This document shows positions 35,936-47,376 of a DNA stretch of 64,000 nt, in pieces (positions within the stretch are counted from its first letter, which is position 1; every line of letters begins with the position of its first letter). Location: assembly GCA_009773185.1 (NCBI GenBank), contig WPIF01000004.1, positions 1 through 64,000 on the forward strand. The letters run 5' to 3'. Position numbers and translations under genes: made by a program. The notes under the pieces are model-generated. The model worked only from the letters and a program-made list of their open reading frames with translations. It was not told the DNA's origin and ran no database searches. The stretch is from Nitrospirota bacterium (GTDB lineage Bacteria > Nitrospirota > Thermodesulfovibrionia > Thermodesulfovibrionales > UBA1546).

Positions 35936-36805
35936 ATGCCGACATTAAGAGATATAAAAAGAAGAATAAAGGCGGTTCAGAGCACCAGCAAGATCACAAA
36001 GGCCATGAAGATGGTAGCTGCTGCAAAGTTCAGAAAGGCGCAGCAGCGCATGTTCGAGATGAGGCCTTATGCAGACAGGATGAACTCTATTCTTTCAAGC
36101 CTTGCAGCAGGGGCTGAGGGCGAGGCACATCCTCTTCTTGCAGTCAGGCCGCGGAAAAAAGTTGAGGTGCTCGTCCTTACAAGCGACAGAGGGCTCTGCG
36201 GAGCTTTCAATACCAATATACTTAAGGCGGCAGCAAACCATACAGCCAAGTTGCAAAAAGAAGGGTTTGAACTGAATATCAGCTCTGTTGGAAGAAAGGC
36301 GAGGGATTATTATAAGAGGAGAAATATCTCCCTGCACAAAACATGGACAGGTATTTCGGGCAGGATTGGATATGCGAATGCTCAGGAGATCGCAGCTGAG
36401 ATTATCGAGAACTATACAAACGAAACCGTGGATGAAGTTGTATTGATATATAATGAATTTAAGTCTGTTGTAGCACAAAAAATAGTTGTTACAAGGCTGC
36501 TTCCGCTTGCGCCTATTGAGGCCGGGGAAGAGACATTGCCGGTGTTTAATTTTATATACGAGCCGTCCAAAGAGGAAATATTCAGCAGTCTGTTGCCGAA
36601 GAATGTAGAGATCCAGATATTCAGGGCATTGCTTGAATCACAGGCATCCGAGGAGGCTGCGAGGATGGCATCCATGGAGAATGCGACAAAGGCTGCCAAT
36701 GACATGATAGACAGCCTAACATTGCAGTTCAACAAGGCAAGACAGGCCGCAATTACAAAAGAGCTTATGGATATTGTCGGCGGCGTTGAGGCATTGAAGG
36801 GATAA
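35936..36805 (+). CDS. atpG: ATP synthase F1 subunit gamma
   Basis: A 289-aa rotor-shaft subunit. The N-terminal helix is RDIKRRIKAVQSTSKITKAMKMVAAAK, the Rossmann part has LTSDRGLCGAFN, and the C-terminal helix ends NKARQAAITKELMDIVGG. It starts directly after the atpA stop. An AT-rich word repeat separates it from atpD. Confidence 0.95.
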   Translation: MPTLRDIKRRIKAVQSTSKITKAMKMVAAAKFRKAQQRMFEMRPYADRMNSILSSLAAGAEGEAHPLLAVRPRKKVEVLVLTSDRGLCGAFNTNILKAAANHTAKLQKEGFELNISSVGRKARDYYKRRNISLHKTWTGISGRIGYANAQEIAAEIIENYTNETVDEVVLIYNEFKSVVAQKIVVTRLLPLAPIEAGEETLPVFNFIYEPSKEEIFSSLLPKNVEIQIFRALLESQASEEAARMASMENATKAANDMIDSLTLQFNKARQAAITKELMDIVGGVEALKG

Positions 36806-36809
36806 TATG

Positions 36810-38277
<1,468 letters not shown>

Positions 38278-38278
<1 letters not shown>

Positions 38279-38691
38279 TGGCAGAAGGGAAATTACTGCT
38301 TGAAATAGTCACACCTTACGGCCTGATATTCAGCGAAGAGGTGGATGAAGTCACAGGAACAGGCAGCGAGGGAGAATTCGGCATCCTGCCAGGACATGTG
38401 CCTTTTGTAACTACCCTTAAGGTTGGCATGCTTATAGCCAAGGCAGGAAAGGAATTAAAGTACTTTTTTGTCAACTGGGGGTATGCCGAGATCGGGGCTG
38501 ACAAGGTCATGGTGCTTGCTGACAGCGCTGAAAGGTCTGAAGAGATTGATGTTGACAGAGCTAAAGAGGCAATGAAGAGAGCCGAGGAACGCCTCAAAAA
38601 ATGCGAGGACTGTGATTTCCACAGGGCAGAGGCGTCTCTGGAGAGGGCAGCCACAAGGATTCAGATAGCGCAGGTAAGAGTGCCGAGATAA
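38278..38691 (+). CDS. atpC: ATP synthase F1 subunit epsilon
   Basis: A 137-aa epsilon subunit. The beta-sandwich opens LLLEIVTPYGLIFSEEVDEV and contains GSEGEFGILPGHVPFVT. The C-terminal helical hairpin is present (about 85-137). It regulates rotation and couples gamma to the c-ring. A terminator follows 18 bp later, closing the operon. Genes for subunits a and c are not in this window. Confidence 0.93.
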
Positions 38692-38709
38692 ATTTACAGA
38701 TAAAATCTA

Positions 38710-38739
38710 AAGGCGTGGCTTTAAAGCCATGCCTTTTTT
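38710..38739 (+). terminator. Terminator of the ATP synthase operon
   Basis: AAGGCGTGGCT-TTA-AAGCCATGCCTTTTTT: a strong stem followed by a T-run. It lies between atpC and the convergent methylase gene and may serve both strands. Confidence 0.85.
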
Positions 38740-38743
38740 GTTT

Positions 38744-39553
38744 TTAAACCTTAATCCTCCTTTGCCTCACCGCTTCATAAAGGCATACCGCAGCAGAAGC
38801 AGAAACATTAAGGCTTTCGGCTTTTCCGAAAATCGGAATCTTCAGGATTAAATCAGAGTTTTTTTGCATGTGAGTGGTTATGCCGTGAGCTTCGTTTCCG
38901 AATACAAAGGCAATCGGTTTCTTAAGGTCTGTATTAAATATGGATTTGTTTGCATCAAGTGATGTTGCAGCAAGGCTTATCTTTTTGGCTTTTAGCCATT
39001 CAAGCAACTTGTCTGTTTCCGCATAAACAACAGGAATATTAAAGATGCTTCCTGCTGTTGCCCTGATTGTCTTCTGAGAAAAGACATCGCATGTGCCTTT
39101 AAGAATAATTACGGCATCAGCTCCTGCTGCATCTGATGTCCTTATGATTGCACCGAGGTTTCCGGGTTCCTGAACGTTGTCAATAATGACGATAAGTGGA
39201 ATTGATTTAAATGCGATATCGTCAGGAGTTGTTGGGTTGTAAGAGGCTATTGCAATAATGCCCTGTGGAGTTTCTGTGCCTGTGAGCTTATGAAGTATAT
39301 GGTCTGTGACCTCGAATATTTCGCCTGTATGTTTTGGAAGCTGGCCCATAAGTTTTTGAACATCTTTCTTGGCAGAAAATGTACTGGTAAAAAAGGCTTC
39401 TTTTATCTGATGGCCTGAGGATATTGCCATCTCAATCAGATGCGGGCCTTCTATGATAAACGCAGCGCTTTTGTACTTGCTCCTTTTATTTTTAATATCA
39501 AAGGCCTGTTTGATTTTTGGGTTAGATACGCTTGTGATTTTAGTGCAGTTCAT
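38744..39553 (-). CDS. SpoU/TrmH-family RNA 2'-O-methyltransferase
   Basis: About 269 aa. An N-terminal substrate-binding domain (SNPKIKQAFDIKNKRSKY, AAFIIEGPHL) precedes a SPOUT domain with IDNVQEPGNLGAIIRTSDAAG, FVFGNEAHGIT and LKIPIFGKAESLNVSASAAV. These bind SAM in the trefoil knot. It methylates a ribose in rRNA or tRNA; the target is not evident. The start at 39553 matches family length, and the longer open frame would overlap the LivK-like gene. Confidence 0.85.
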   Translation of the reverse strand: MNCTKITSVSNPKIKQAFDIKNKRSKYKSAAFIIEGPHLIEMAISSGHQIKEAFFTSTFSAKKDVQKLMGQLPKHTGEIFEVTDHILHKLTGTETPQGIIAIASYNPTTPDDIAFKSIPLIVIIDNVQEPGNLGAIIRTSDAAGADAVIILKGTCDVFSQKTIRATAGSIFNIPVVYAETDKLLEWLKAKKISLAATSLDANKSIFNTDLKKPIAFVFGNEAHGITTHMQKNSDLILKIPIFGKAESLNVSASAAVCLYEAVRQRRIKV

Positions 39554-39569
39554 TATGCGCTCAGGAAAA

Positions 39570-40682
39570 TTACGGTTTCCAGAATTCCTCGAATTTTCCG
39601 TTTTTCGTAATCCAGATAATATAAGGCGCAACAGTGACGTCGCCTTTAGCGTCAAACTTTATCTTGCCCAGAGCTCCATCAAATTCCACGGAATGAAGCT
39701 TTTCGGTTATTGCCCTGCCTTCTGTAGAATTGGCCTCTTTTATTCCAGAAAGCATAATGTTGGCCGCGTCATAGGCATATATTGAATACGGGCCAAGCTC
39801 CCCGAATTTCTTTTCATAGTCTTCAACGAATTTTTTTGCTGTTGGAATTTTTTTTGCATCGGGGCTGAATGTAAGGTATGTCCCTTCTGCTGCCTTTGCG
39901 CCTGCAATCTCTATGAACTTAGGGTCTATGGTGCCGTCGCCGCTCATGAGCGGCACGCTGAGCCCCAGTTCTTTGGCCTGTTTTACCAGCAGGCCAGCCT
40001 CAGGATATATTCCTCCAAAGTAGATGAGTTCCGGTTTTTTTTCTTTTATTGAGATAAGTACTGTCTTGAAATCCTTGTCTCCCTGTATGACGCCGCCGTA
40101 ATAGACAACTTCAACATCCTTCTCGACAAATTTTTTAAACTCATCGGCAAGCCCCTGGCCGTATGTTGTCTTGTCATGTATTACAGCTATCTTTTTAAGT
40201 TTTAATTTATTTATTACGAATTCAGCTCCTACTTTTCCCTGCTGGTCGTCTCTTCCGCATACCCTGAAAACGCCCTTGTGCCCTTTTTCTGTAAGCTGGG
40301 GGTTTGTTGAGCCGGGAGATATCATCGGAATGCCTGCGCGGTTATATACATCTGATGCAGGGATAGAACAACTCGAGTTAAAATGCCCGATTACACCTGC
40401 AATGCCTGCATTCACAAGCTTATTTGCAACAGAGACTGCCTGCTTGGGGTCGTGTTGGTCGTCTTCGATGAGCGCGACAATTTTTTTGTTGAGCACGCCT
40501 CCTCTTGTATTCCATTCCTCAACTGCGAGTGCAACTCCGTTCTTAAAATCAGTCCCCATCTTTGCCTGGTCGCCTGTCATCGGCCCAACGACGCCTATTT
40601 TGATCACATCCTCTTTTTTCCGGCATCCTGAAAATATCAGGACAGAAGACATTAGTAAAATGAGCAGAAATGATTTTTTCAT
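39570..40682 (-). CDS. livK: Branched-chain amino acid ABC transporter substrate-binding lipoprotein
   Basis: A 370-aa type I periplasmic binding protein with lipobox IFSGC. It continues VIKIGVVGPMTGDQAKMGTDF and AVIGHFNSSCSIPASDVYN, then SPGSTNPQLTEKG and VYYGGVIQGDKDFKTVLISI. This is the LivJ/LivK fold that binds Leu/Ile/Val or related compounds. No liv permease or ATPase genes are adjacent, so it is either an orphan or works with a distant transporter. Confidence 0.88.
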   Translation of the reverse strand: MKKSFLLILLMSSVLIFSGCRKKEDVIKIGVVGPMTGDQAKMGTDFKNGVALAVEEWNTRGGVLNKKIVALIEDDQHDPKQAVSVANKLVNAGIAGVIGHFNSSCSIPASDVYNRAGIPMISPGSTNPQLTEKGHKGVFRVCGRDDQQGKVGAEFVINKLKLKKIAVIHDKTTYGQGLADEFKKFVEKDVEVVYYGGVIQGDKDFKTVLISIKEKKPELIYFGGIYPEAGLLVKQAKELGLSVPLMSGDGTIDPKFIEIAGAKAAEGTYLTFSPDAKKIPTAKKFVEDYEKKFGELGPYSIYAYDAANIMLSGIKEANSTEGRAITEKLHSVEFDGALGKIKFDAKGDVTVAPYIIWITKNGKFEEFWKP

Positions 40683-40765
40683 GGTACCTCCCGCGTTAAG
40701 TGTAGTTTCGTTTGTTAATTATCTTATACAATTAAATAGCCTGTGTAAAGTATTGTGCCTTTATC

Positions 40766-42019
40766 TCATTCAATATAATTCAAATCCTTAGAGAAGGTCT
40801 CTTCAAGCCTGTATAGAGCATAAAGTGAGATGAGCAGGCATATCACGCCAACGATTGCGCCTCCGTACAGGATGCCAAAATATTTTTTTGCGAACTGAAA
40901 CGAGAATGTGATAGGTATCACTGTGCCGCGGATAAAATTAGGCACTGTTGAGGCCACGGTGGCCCTGAGATTGGTGCCGAACTGTTCTGCGGCTATGGTA
41001 ACAAATACCGCCCAGTAGCCGATTGAAAAACCAAGGGCTGTGCACACTGCATAAAATATTGAGGCGCTGACATTATGGAGCATGAAGTATAATGCTGCGA
41101 CAATACAGAAAAGTATCAGAAACAAAAAGACTATCTTTTTCCTGCTTCTGAAACGCTGACTCAAAAAACCGCTCGTAAAATCTCCAAACACTAAACCGAT
41201 ATAACAGAACATAACAGCCTCTCCGGCATTGATTGGTTCTGAAATAGACAATGCCTTTGCAAATTCAGGGGAAAACGTGATAAGTATCCCCACGCTAAAC
41301 CACGCCGGCAGGCCTATTAAGATGGATTTCATGTATTTCATAAATCTTTGACGGTTTGTGAAGAGGTGTAAAAAATTACCTTTGCTGATATTCATTCCCT
41401 CTATCCCCTTAAACATCCCTGACTCAAAGACGCTGATTCGCAGTATAAGCAGCAGCATCCCCAGCCCGCCGCCGATGAAATAGGCAATTCTCCACGCAAA
41501 ATACTTTGCAATGAAATTTGCGAGCACTGCGCCTGCAACACCTACAGAGGCTACAACCATAGTTCCGTATCCGCGTGTCTCCTTTGGCAGGGTCTCCAGC
41601 ACCAGTGTAATGCCTGCGCCTAGTTCACCGGCAAGCCCGATTCCTGCTATAAACCGCCATACTGCATAGCCTTCAACGGAATTGACAAAGCCATTGGCAA
41701 TGTTGGCAATAGAATAGAGGAATATGGAACCAAACAGTATTTTTACTCTCCCTTTTTTATCCCCGAGCACTCCCCATAGGATACCGCCGAGGAGCATCCC
41801 TGCCATCTGCGTGTTTAGCAGGAAAACACCCTGGTCAAGAAGCTCCTGCCCCTGCAGTCCCAGGGATTTTAAACTCGGAATCCTTACAATGCTGAAAAGC
41901 AACAAGTCATAAATATCAACAAAATATCCCAGCGAAGAGACGATAACAGGTATGGTAAGGATACCCATAATACCAACTCTTTCCTGTGCTACATCAACCT
42001 TTGAATTCTTTATGTCCAT
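40766..42019 (-). CDS. MFS transporter (sugar/metabolite:H+ symporter type)
   Basis: A 417-aa protein with about 12 helices. Signatures are GGILWGVLGDKKGRVKILFG in loop 2-3, RFIAGIGLAGELGAGITLV, ETLPKETRGYG, and FLSQRFRSRKKIVF in loop 8-9. The motif set matches the metabolite:H+ symporter group (acid, sugar or osmolyte import). The substrate is unknown. It ends just before the LivK-like gene's start region and follows thiE with a 6-bp gap, so it could be co-transcribed with thiE. Confidence 0.8.
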   Translation of the reverse strand: MDIKNSKVDVAQERVGIMGILTIPVIVSSLGYFVDIYDLLLFSIVRIPSLKSLGLQGQELLDQGVFLLNTQMAGMLLGGILWGVLGDKKGRVKILFGSIFLYSIANIANGFVNSVEGYAVWRFIAGIGLAGELGAGITLVLETLPKETRGYGTMVVASVGVAGAVLANFIAKYFAWRIAYFIGGGLGMLLLILRISVFESGMFKGIEGMNISKGNFLHLFTNRQRFMKYMKSILIGLPAWFSVGILITFSPEFAKALSISEPINAGEAVMFCYIGLVFGDFTSGFLSQRFRSRKKIVFLFLILFCIVAALYFMLHNVSASIFYAVCTALGFSIGYWAVFVTIAAEQFGTNLRATVASTVPNFIRGTVIPITFSFQFAKKYFGILYGGAIVGVICLLISLYALYRLEETFSKDLNYIE

Positions 42020-42025
42020 AGCCTT

Positions 42026-42643
42026 TCATTGCTTCCCGTAAAGTATTTTCAGGAAACCGGAAATGTTATCAGAAATATTACCCCTGAGTATTGCTGAAGC
42101 AACTGCAACAGCATCAGCGCCTGAATCAAGAACAGACTGGAGATTTTCAGAAGTTATACCGCCGATGGCAATAACAGGAATTTTCACATGTTTCTTTACT
42201 TCTTTCAGCATTTGGATGCCTTCGGGTTTGCCTGCATCTTTTGTCTTTGTATGAAATACCGGGCCAAAGCCTACATAGTCAGCCCCTCCTGCTTCAGCTT
42301 CTATTGCCTGCTCAATGCTGTGTGTGGATATGCCTATTATTTTTGTTTTCCCGAGAATCTTCCTTGCTTCTTTCAAAGGGAGGTCTTCCTGTCCAAGATG
42401 GACTCCCTCTGCATTTACTGCAAGGGCTATGTCGGCATGGTCGTTTACTATAAAAGAAGCCTTGAATTCTGCTGTCAGTTTCCTTAACAGCGCTGCTTCA
42501 TTGTAAATATCCCTGCGGGGTTTGTTTTTCTCCCTGTATTGAATCCATTTAATGCCTGCCCTGAGAACTAAGGAAGACATTTCCTTAGACGTGAGGCCGC
42601 ATATATTTCTGTCAGTAATAAAACAAAGACCGTCGAGATACAT
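42026..42643 (-). CDS. thiE: Thiamine-phosphate synthase
   Basis: A 205-aa TIM barrel. It opens GLCFITDRNICG and contains WIQYREKNKPRRD, FIVNDHADIALAVNAEGVHLGQEDLP, ISTHSIEQAIEAEAGGADYVGFGPVF and IPVIAIGGITSEN. It joins HMP-PP and thiazole phosphate to thiamine phosphate. Pyrophosphate and Mg ligands are present. It begins 5 bp after the GGDEF gene's stop. Confidence 0.92.
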   Translation of the reverse strand: MYLDGLCFITDRNICGLTSKEMSSLVLRAGIKWIQYREKNKPRRDIYNEAALLRKLTAEFKASFIVNDHADIALAVNAEGVHLGQEDLPLKEARKILGKTKIIGISTHSIEQAIEAEAGGADYVGFGPVFHTKTKDAGKPEGIQMLKEVKKHVKIPVIAIGGITSENLQSVLDSGADAVAVASAILRGNISDNISGFLKILYGKQ

Positions 42644-42648
42644 ATGTG

Positions 42649-43578
42649 TCAGCCAAGTTCTGCCCTGTTGCGGCCATTCTTTTTTGCCTTGTATAAGGCC
42701 ATATCAGATGCATGGATAAGTTTTTCTTCGGTATCTATGGAAGGGTCAGGCACGCTGGCAATCCCGATGCTTATGGTAATCCGTTCGTTAGATATTTCGG
42801 GAAACTTATGCTCCGAAACTTTCTTTATAATCCTTACCGCAGACTGCAAGGCATCCTCTTTTTTTGTCTGGGGGAATAAGGCAATGAATTCCTCCCCTCC
42901 CCATCTTGCCACAGTATCTATCTCTCTGGCACACTCTGTTATTATTTGGGCTGTTTCTTTAATGACCATGTCTCCTGTATGGTGACTGAATTTGTCATTA
43001 ATCCTTTTAAAATGGTCTATATCTATCATTAGGCAGGTAAGCGGGCTTTTGTATCTAACGGTTCTTCTGAATTCTTTTTCAAGAATAGTTACAAGGCGTC
43101 TTCTGTTATAAATACCTGTGAGCTGATCTGTAATTGCCATAATCTCAACCTGCTTTAAGAGGTTTTCCAACTGGCGGTTTTTTTGTTTTAATTCATCCTG
43201 CAAGGCCTTTGTCCTTAAAGATGCGTATATCCTTGCATTAAGTTCAATCTCATTATAGGGTTTGGGAAGGTAATCATCAGCGCCTGCCTCTAATCCGGCT
43301 ACCTTGTCAGTTATGGCATCCTTTGCCGTGAGCATTATTATAGGGATTCCCCTGGTATTTTCATTGAGTTTCAGCCAGCGGCATACTTCATTACCGCTTA
43401 TGTCCGGCAGCATGAGATCCAGGAGTATGATGTCTACACTCATGGTCTTGGCTGTTTTGATTGCAGATTTGCCGTTTTCGGCCCAGATTACTTCATATCC
43501 GGTTTTTTCGAGGAAATCCCTTACGAGTCCTGCCTGGACTTTACTGTCTTCAACAAGGAGAATCTTTGCCTTTGCCAT
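42649..43578 (-). CDS. Response regulator with GGDEF output (PleD-like diguanylate cyclase)
   Basis: 309 aa. A receiver domain (2-120) has phosphoacceptor Asp in DIILLDLMLPDISG and Lys in YLPKPYNEIEL. A coiled linker follows, then a GGDEF domain with active site ARWGGEEFIALF, FKRINDKFSHHTGD and ISIGIASVPD. It should make c-di-GMP when phosphorylated. No EAL domain or cognate kinase is adjacent. The start at 43578 fits the receiver fold. Confidence 0.88.
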   Translation of the reverse strand: MAKAKILLVEDSKVQAGLVRDFLEKTGYEVIWAENGKSAIKTAKTMSVDIILLDLMLPDISGNEVCRWLKLNENTRGIPIIMLTAKDAITDKVAGLEAGADDYLPKPYNEIELNARIYASLRTKALQDELKQKNRQLENLLKQVEIMAITDQLTGIYNRRRLVTILEKEFRRTVRYKSPLTCLMIDIDHFKRINDKFSHHTGDMVIKETAQIITECAREIDTVARWGGEEFIALFPQTKKEDALQSAVRIIKKVSEHKFPEISNERITISIGIASVPDPSIDTEEKLIHASDMALYKAKKNGRNRAELG

Positions 43579-43641
43579 AGCTTCTATGGTAACATTTTTC
43601 CCCTGCAAATTTGGCTTCAATTTTTAATTATCTAACGTGGT

Positions 43642-44442
43642 TTACTTGAAGCTCTGTTCTTCTGAAGGGAATGTGCCTTTTTCAACATCATCCTTGTAAG
43701 ACTTTATTGCCTTTAATGCCTCGGCCTTTAGATTTGCATATCTTTTTACGAATTTTGGCGCGAATCTTTCGAAAAGGCCCAGTACATCATGCAGCACAAG
43801 TATCTGCCCGTCACAGAACGGGCCTGCGCCGATTCCCATGGTCGGAATGGAGAGTTCTTCTGTAATTTTTTTTGCAAGCTCCATTGGTATTGCCTCAAGC
43901 AGCAGTGAAAATGCGCCTGCGTCTTCTGCAATATGGGCTTCTTCGATTAATCTTTTCTGAGCCTCTTCTGTCTTCCCCTGAACCTTATATCCGCCCATCC
44001 TGTGGATTGACTGTGGCGTAAGGCCGATATGTGCCATAACAGGGATGTCCGACCTTGTCATTGCCTTTATATGTTCTGCGACCTCTGGGCCGCCTTCAAG
44101 TTTTATGGCTGAGGCCCCTGCCTCTTTGATAAACCTGCCGGCATTCCTCACAGCATCTTCTACGCTTGCCTGATATGACATGAAAGGCATGTCGCCAATG
44201 ACCAATGCATTTTTTACTGCCCTTGATACCATCTTTGTGTGGTAAATCATTTCATCCATCGTGACAGGCAGGGTGTTTTCAAGCCCCTGCACAACCATCC
44301 CAAGCGAGTCGCCGACAAGTATTCCGTCAAGCCCTGCCTCATCTACTATCTGCGCGAACGGGTAGTCATATGCAGTGAGCATTGTGATTTTCTTTTTCTC
44401 TGTTTTTTTCTTTAAAAAATCCTGAATTGTTATTTTCGGCAT
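43642..44442 (-). CDS. panB: 3-methyl-2-oxobutanoate hydroxymethyltransferase
   Basis: A 266-aa TIM barrel enzyme. Motifs are [50 protein letters not shown] and [18 protein letters not shown]. It makes ketopantoate for pantothenate and coenzyme A, using methylene-tetrahydrofolate. It starts 27 bp from a structured repeat (44469-44589), which separates it from the Fn3 lipoprotein gene upstream. No panC or panD is adjacent. Confidence 0.93.
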   Translation of the reverse strand: MPKITIQDFLKKKTEKKKITMLTAYDYPFAQIVDEAGLDGILVGDSLGMVVQGLENTLPVTMDEMIYHTKMVSRAVKNALVIGDMPFMSYQASVEDAVRNAGRFIKEAGASAIKLEGGPEVAEHIKAMTRSDIPVMAHIGLTPQSIHRMGGYKVQGKTEEAQKRLIEEAHIAEDAGAFSLLLEAIPMELAKKITEELSIPTMGIGAGPFCDGQILVLHDVLGLFERFAPKFVKRYANLKAEALKAIKSYKDDVEKGTFPSEEQSFK

Positions 44443-44468
44443 AATGCGTTTCCTCCAGCAAGTTTAAT

Positions 44469-44589
44469 AAAAGACAAGGCATTGTATTTGAGCGGTTTAT
44501 TTTGCCGATATTCTGTTTTAAATATCAAGAGGCAAAATCCTCGGAGGGCGAAGCCCGAGAATGAGCGAAAGTGCAATGCCTTGTCTTTT
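44469..44589 (-). repeat. Structured dispersed element, copy C
   Basis: Outer arms AAAAGACAAGGCATTG / CAATGCCTTGTCTTTT are a perfect 16-bp inverted repeat. On the minus strand the core is TTCGCTCATTCTCG, inner hairpin GGGC-TTC-GCCC, CTCCGAGGATTTTGCCTC, and ATCGGCAAAATAAACCGCTC. Confidence 0.85.
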
Positions 44590-44596
44590 GGCATAA

Positions 44597-45535
44597 TTAA
44601 AAATCAACTGCAACTGCCCCGGAAAATTCGCTTTCTTTTGACGGGCCGACGGCAGTTATTTTATAGACATGTTTTGTGCCTGTTTTTTCTCTGTCGGTGA
44701 ATGCAGGGGTTACGGGTTCTCCGGCAAGTTTGAAGCCTTCTTCTTCATTTGTCTTGCGGTAAACCCTGTATTTTTTTACCCATACCTCCGGATTTTCCTT
44801 CCATGATATAACGGCCTTATCACCTGCAAAGATTGCCTGAAGCCCCTCCGGCCTTGAGGGTATAAAGTCTACAGGGTTAACTTCTATTTCATCTGATGCA
44901 GGGCCTTCATTCCGATATTCATTATTAAGCGCACCCCTGACCGTGTAATAGACAGTCTTGTCCATATCAAAATTATCAGAGTATGATGTTGTTTTTATCG
45001 GCTCATTATTTATAGGGGTAATACTATATTTCCCCTTTTCAGAACTTCTGTAGATATTATAAAGGATATTTTCGCGTGCACCTTCCCATGATATGGACAG
45101 GGCATCATTACCAACGAGGAACGAGACATTTTGAGGCGCCGGCGGTACAGCCAGAGGTTTTACTGCAATGATATTCGAATCATCGCTTAGGATTTTTTTC
45201 AGGCTTCCGGCAACTACTTTGTATTTGTAAAGAGCGCCTGTCTTAAAGTTAACGTCTGTGTAGGAACTTTCCTCCTTGGTTACAGGCGCTATTTTCTGGA
45301 AACTGCTGTCTTCTGCCCTGAGAATATAAAATTCTTTCAGATTTTCTTTTTTGTTGTATGACCAGGACAGGATAATATTATTTTCTCTGTGGATTGCCTT
45401 AAGGCCCGACGGCGCATCTGGTTTTTCATATGCCTTAAGCGTAGGAGGTTCTTTTTTGCCGCAGGCAGAGAGCAAAGAGCAGAGAACAATCAGGCAGAGA
45501 GCAAAGAGCAGAGAGGAGAGAGCTGCGAATTTCAT
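44597..45535 (-). CDS. Lipoprotein with tandem fibronectin type III domains
   Basis: 312 aa. A lipoprotein signal with lipobox LLSAC precedes three Fn3-like units. Their typical openings are [40 protein letters not shown] and [20 protein letters not shown]. It is probably an outer-membrane-anchored adhesion or scaffold protein. It starts on an ATGA overlap with argH, so the two genes share an mRNA. The signal peptide ([20 protein letters not shown]) is encoded by a word repeat. Confidence 0.75.
   Translation of the reverse strand: MKFAALSSLLFALCLIVLCSLLSACGKKEPPTLKAYEKPDAPSGLKAIHRENNIILSWSYNKKENLKEFYILRAEDSSFQKIAPVTKEESSYTDVNFKTGALYKYKVVAGSLKKILSDDSNIIAVKPLAVPPAPQNVSFLVGNDALSISWEGARENILYNIYRSSEKGKYSITPINNEPIKTTSYSDNFDMDKTVYYTVRGALNNEYRNEGPASDEIEVNPVDFIPSRPEGLQAIFAGDKAVISWKENPEVWVKKYRVYRKTNEEEGFKLAGEPVTPAFTDREKTGTKHVYKITAVGPSKESEFSGAVAVDF
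45463..45525. repeat. Word repeat forming a lipoprotein signal peptide
   Basis: The word GCAGAGAGCAAAGAGCAGAG occurs twice nearly perfectly, followed by GAGAGAGCTGCG. It is read in frame on the minus strand as the hydrophobic core of the signal peptide. Confidence 0.65.
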
Positions 45536-46905
45536 CTTAAAAGCTGCTTTAGCCGCTTAATCTGTTTTCTGACCTCGGACGGGGCTGTGCCGCCTCTCGA
45601 TTTTTTTGCCTTTATGGAATCCTCGGCCCTGATGCGGGAATAAATATCTCTTGCAATTGCCGGAGAGAATTTTTTGAATTCATTGATGGAAAGCCCTTTA
45701 AGTTCTTTTTTATTTTTGATGCAGTAAAAAACTATCTTCCCTGTTATCTCATGCGCCTCTCTGAAAGGGATTCTTTTTTTTACCAGGTATTCAGCTATAT
45801 CTGTTGCCGTGGAATATGCCTTTTCCGCAGCCCCATGCATTTTCCCCTTGTTAAATTTTATCTCAGGAAGCATCTGCGCGAGAACAGTGAGGCATGCCTT
45901 AACCGTATCTGTTGTATCGAAGACAGGCACCTTGTCCTCCTGCATATCCCTGTTATATGACAGAGGCAGGCCTTTCATTATTGTCAGGAGAGATAACAGG
46001 TTCCCGTAAACCCTTCCGGTTTTCCCTCTTATAAGTTCTGCGACGTCAGGATTTTTTTTCTGCGGCATTATGCTCGAGCCTGTTGTGAATGCGTCAGGCA
46101 GCTCAATAAAAGAGAACTCTTCTGTTGACCATAGTATGAGTTCCTCTGCCAATCGTGACAGGTGCATTATTAATATGCCCGCATCCGCTAAAAACTCTAT
46201 TGCAAAGTCTCTGTCAGATACTGCATCCATGCTGTTTTCAGTGATGCCATCAAACCCGAGCAGCTTAGCGGTATAAACCCTGTCAATCGGAAGCGTTGTC
46301 CCGCTCAGGGCACACGAGCCGAGTGGAAGGATATTAATTCTTTTTAATGCATCTTCAAAACGGTTTTTGTCCCTTTGAAGCATCTCGATGTATGCAAGGA
46401 GGTAATGTGACAAGAGCACCGGCTGGGCCCTTTGCAGATGTGTATATCCCGGCATGATGATACTGCTATATTTTTCTGCCATGCTGAGAATGGTTTTTTG
46501 AAGATTTTTAATAAGGGATATTATCCCTTTAGTCTCATCTCTCAGATAAAGTCTCAGGTCAAGCGCAACCTGGTCATTTCTTGAACGGGCTGTATGAAGT
46601 TTCTTGCCCGCAGAACCTGTTTTTTTTACGAGGGCCGCCTCTATGTTCATGTGAATATCCTCAAGTTCTTCGCTGAATTTAAATTTTCCGGACTCTATCT
46701 CTCTTGATATTGATTTAAGCCCGCTGATTATCTTTGAGGAATCCTTATGCGGGATGATCCCCTGCCTGCCAAGCATTCTGGCATGCGCAATGCTTCCTTC
46801 GATGTCATATCTCCAGAGCCTTTTGTCAAAGGAGATAGATTCTGTGAAGGCCTCTACAATCTTTGATGTTTTTCCGGCAAACCTTCCTGCCCATGGTTTT
46901 TTCAT
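45532..46905 (-). CDS. argH: Argininosuccinate lyase
   Basis: A 457-aa fumarase/aspartase superfamily enzyme. Motifs are [23 protein letters not shown]-like [44 protein letters not shown] and the signature [17 protein letters not shown]. It cleaves argininosuccinate to arginine and fumarate. It leads a minus-strand unit with the Fn3 lipoprotein gene. No other arg genes are adjacent. Confidence 0.95.
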   Translation of the reverse strand: MKKPWAGRFAGKTSKIVEAFTESISFDKRLWRYDIEGSIAHARMLGRQGIIPHKDSSKIISGLKSISREIESGKFKFSEELEDIHMNIEAALVKKTGSAGKKLHTARSRNDQVALDLRLYLRDETKGIISLIKNLQKTILSMAEKYSSIIMPGYTHLQRAQPVLLSHYLLAYIEMLQRDKNRFEDALKRINILPLGSCALSGTTLPIDRVYTAKLLGFDGITENSMDAVSDRDFAIEFLADAGILIMHLSRLAEELILWSTEEFSFIELPDAFTTGSSIMPQKKNPDVAELIRGKTGRVYGNLLSLLTIMKGLPLSYNRDMQEDKVPVFDTTDTVKACLTVLAQMLPEIKFNKGKMHGAAEKAYSTATDIAEYLVKKRIPFREAHEITGKIVFYCIKNKKELKGLSINEFKKFSPAIARDIYSRIRAEDSIKAKKSRGGTAPSEVRKQIKRLKQLLR

Positions 46906-47093
46906 GATGATGTAAGAATAAAATTTTAATCATGAAGTGTCAAGGGTTTTTATGAATCTCCTGCTCCGATAAAAAGGAATTATAGAGTAAAACAGCGAAA
47001 CGCGGAAGTTTCTGCGGGGTTTACAGAATCAAAGACAGTATGTTATCCTTATACACCATAAAACAAAGCAAAATACAGGAAGGTGGTGATTTA

Positions 47094-47363
47094 ATGCCTC
47101 TCAGCAAGGAAAAGAAAGGTACAATTATAAGCGGCTTTAAGGTTCACGAAAAAGATACCGGCTCTCCAGAGGTGCAGCTGGCTATTTTAAGTGAGAGGAT
47201 AAATTATCTTACAGAGCATTTTAGAGCACATAGCAGTGACCACCATTCACGCCGCGGACTGCTGAAACTTGTTGGACAGAGAAGGAAATTGCTTGACTAT
47301 CTCAAGGCCTCGAGCAAAGAACGCTATGCAAAGGTGATTGAGCGGTTAGGACTTAGAAAATAG
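47094..47363 (+). CDS. rpsO: 30S ribosomal protein S15
   Basis: 89 aa, the normal length. It contains [50 protein letters not shown] and [13 protein letters not shown]. It binds 16S rRNA early in assembly. The start at 47094 follows a strong AAGGTGGTG ribosome site. pnp follows 13 bp later, the classic rpsO-pnp order. Confidence 0.95.
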   Translation: MPLSKEKKGTIISGFKVHEKDTGSPEVQLAILSERINYLTEHFRAHSSDHHSRRGLLKLVGQRRKLLDYLKASSKERYAKVIERLGLRK

Positions 47364-47376
47364 AGAGAGAGGATTA

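Noticed and set aside
39553-39655. N-terminal extension of the SpoU methylase frame
   Set aside because: It would overlap the LivK-like gene by 86 bp, and the family starts near the internal Met; the extra residues look non-coding.
46975-47040. GCGAAACGCGGAAG...CTGCGGGG stretch before rpsO considered as a c-di-GMP riboswitch
   Set aside because: Only scattered resemblance to the GEMM consensus; the paired domains and tetraloop-receptor elements are not present.
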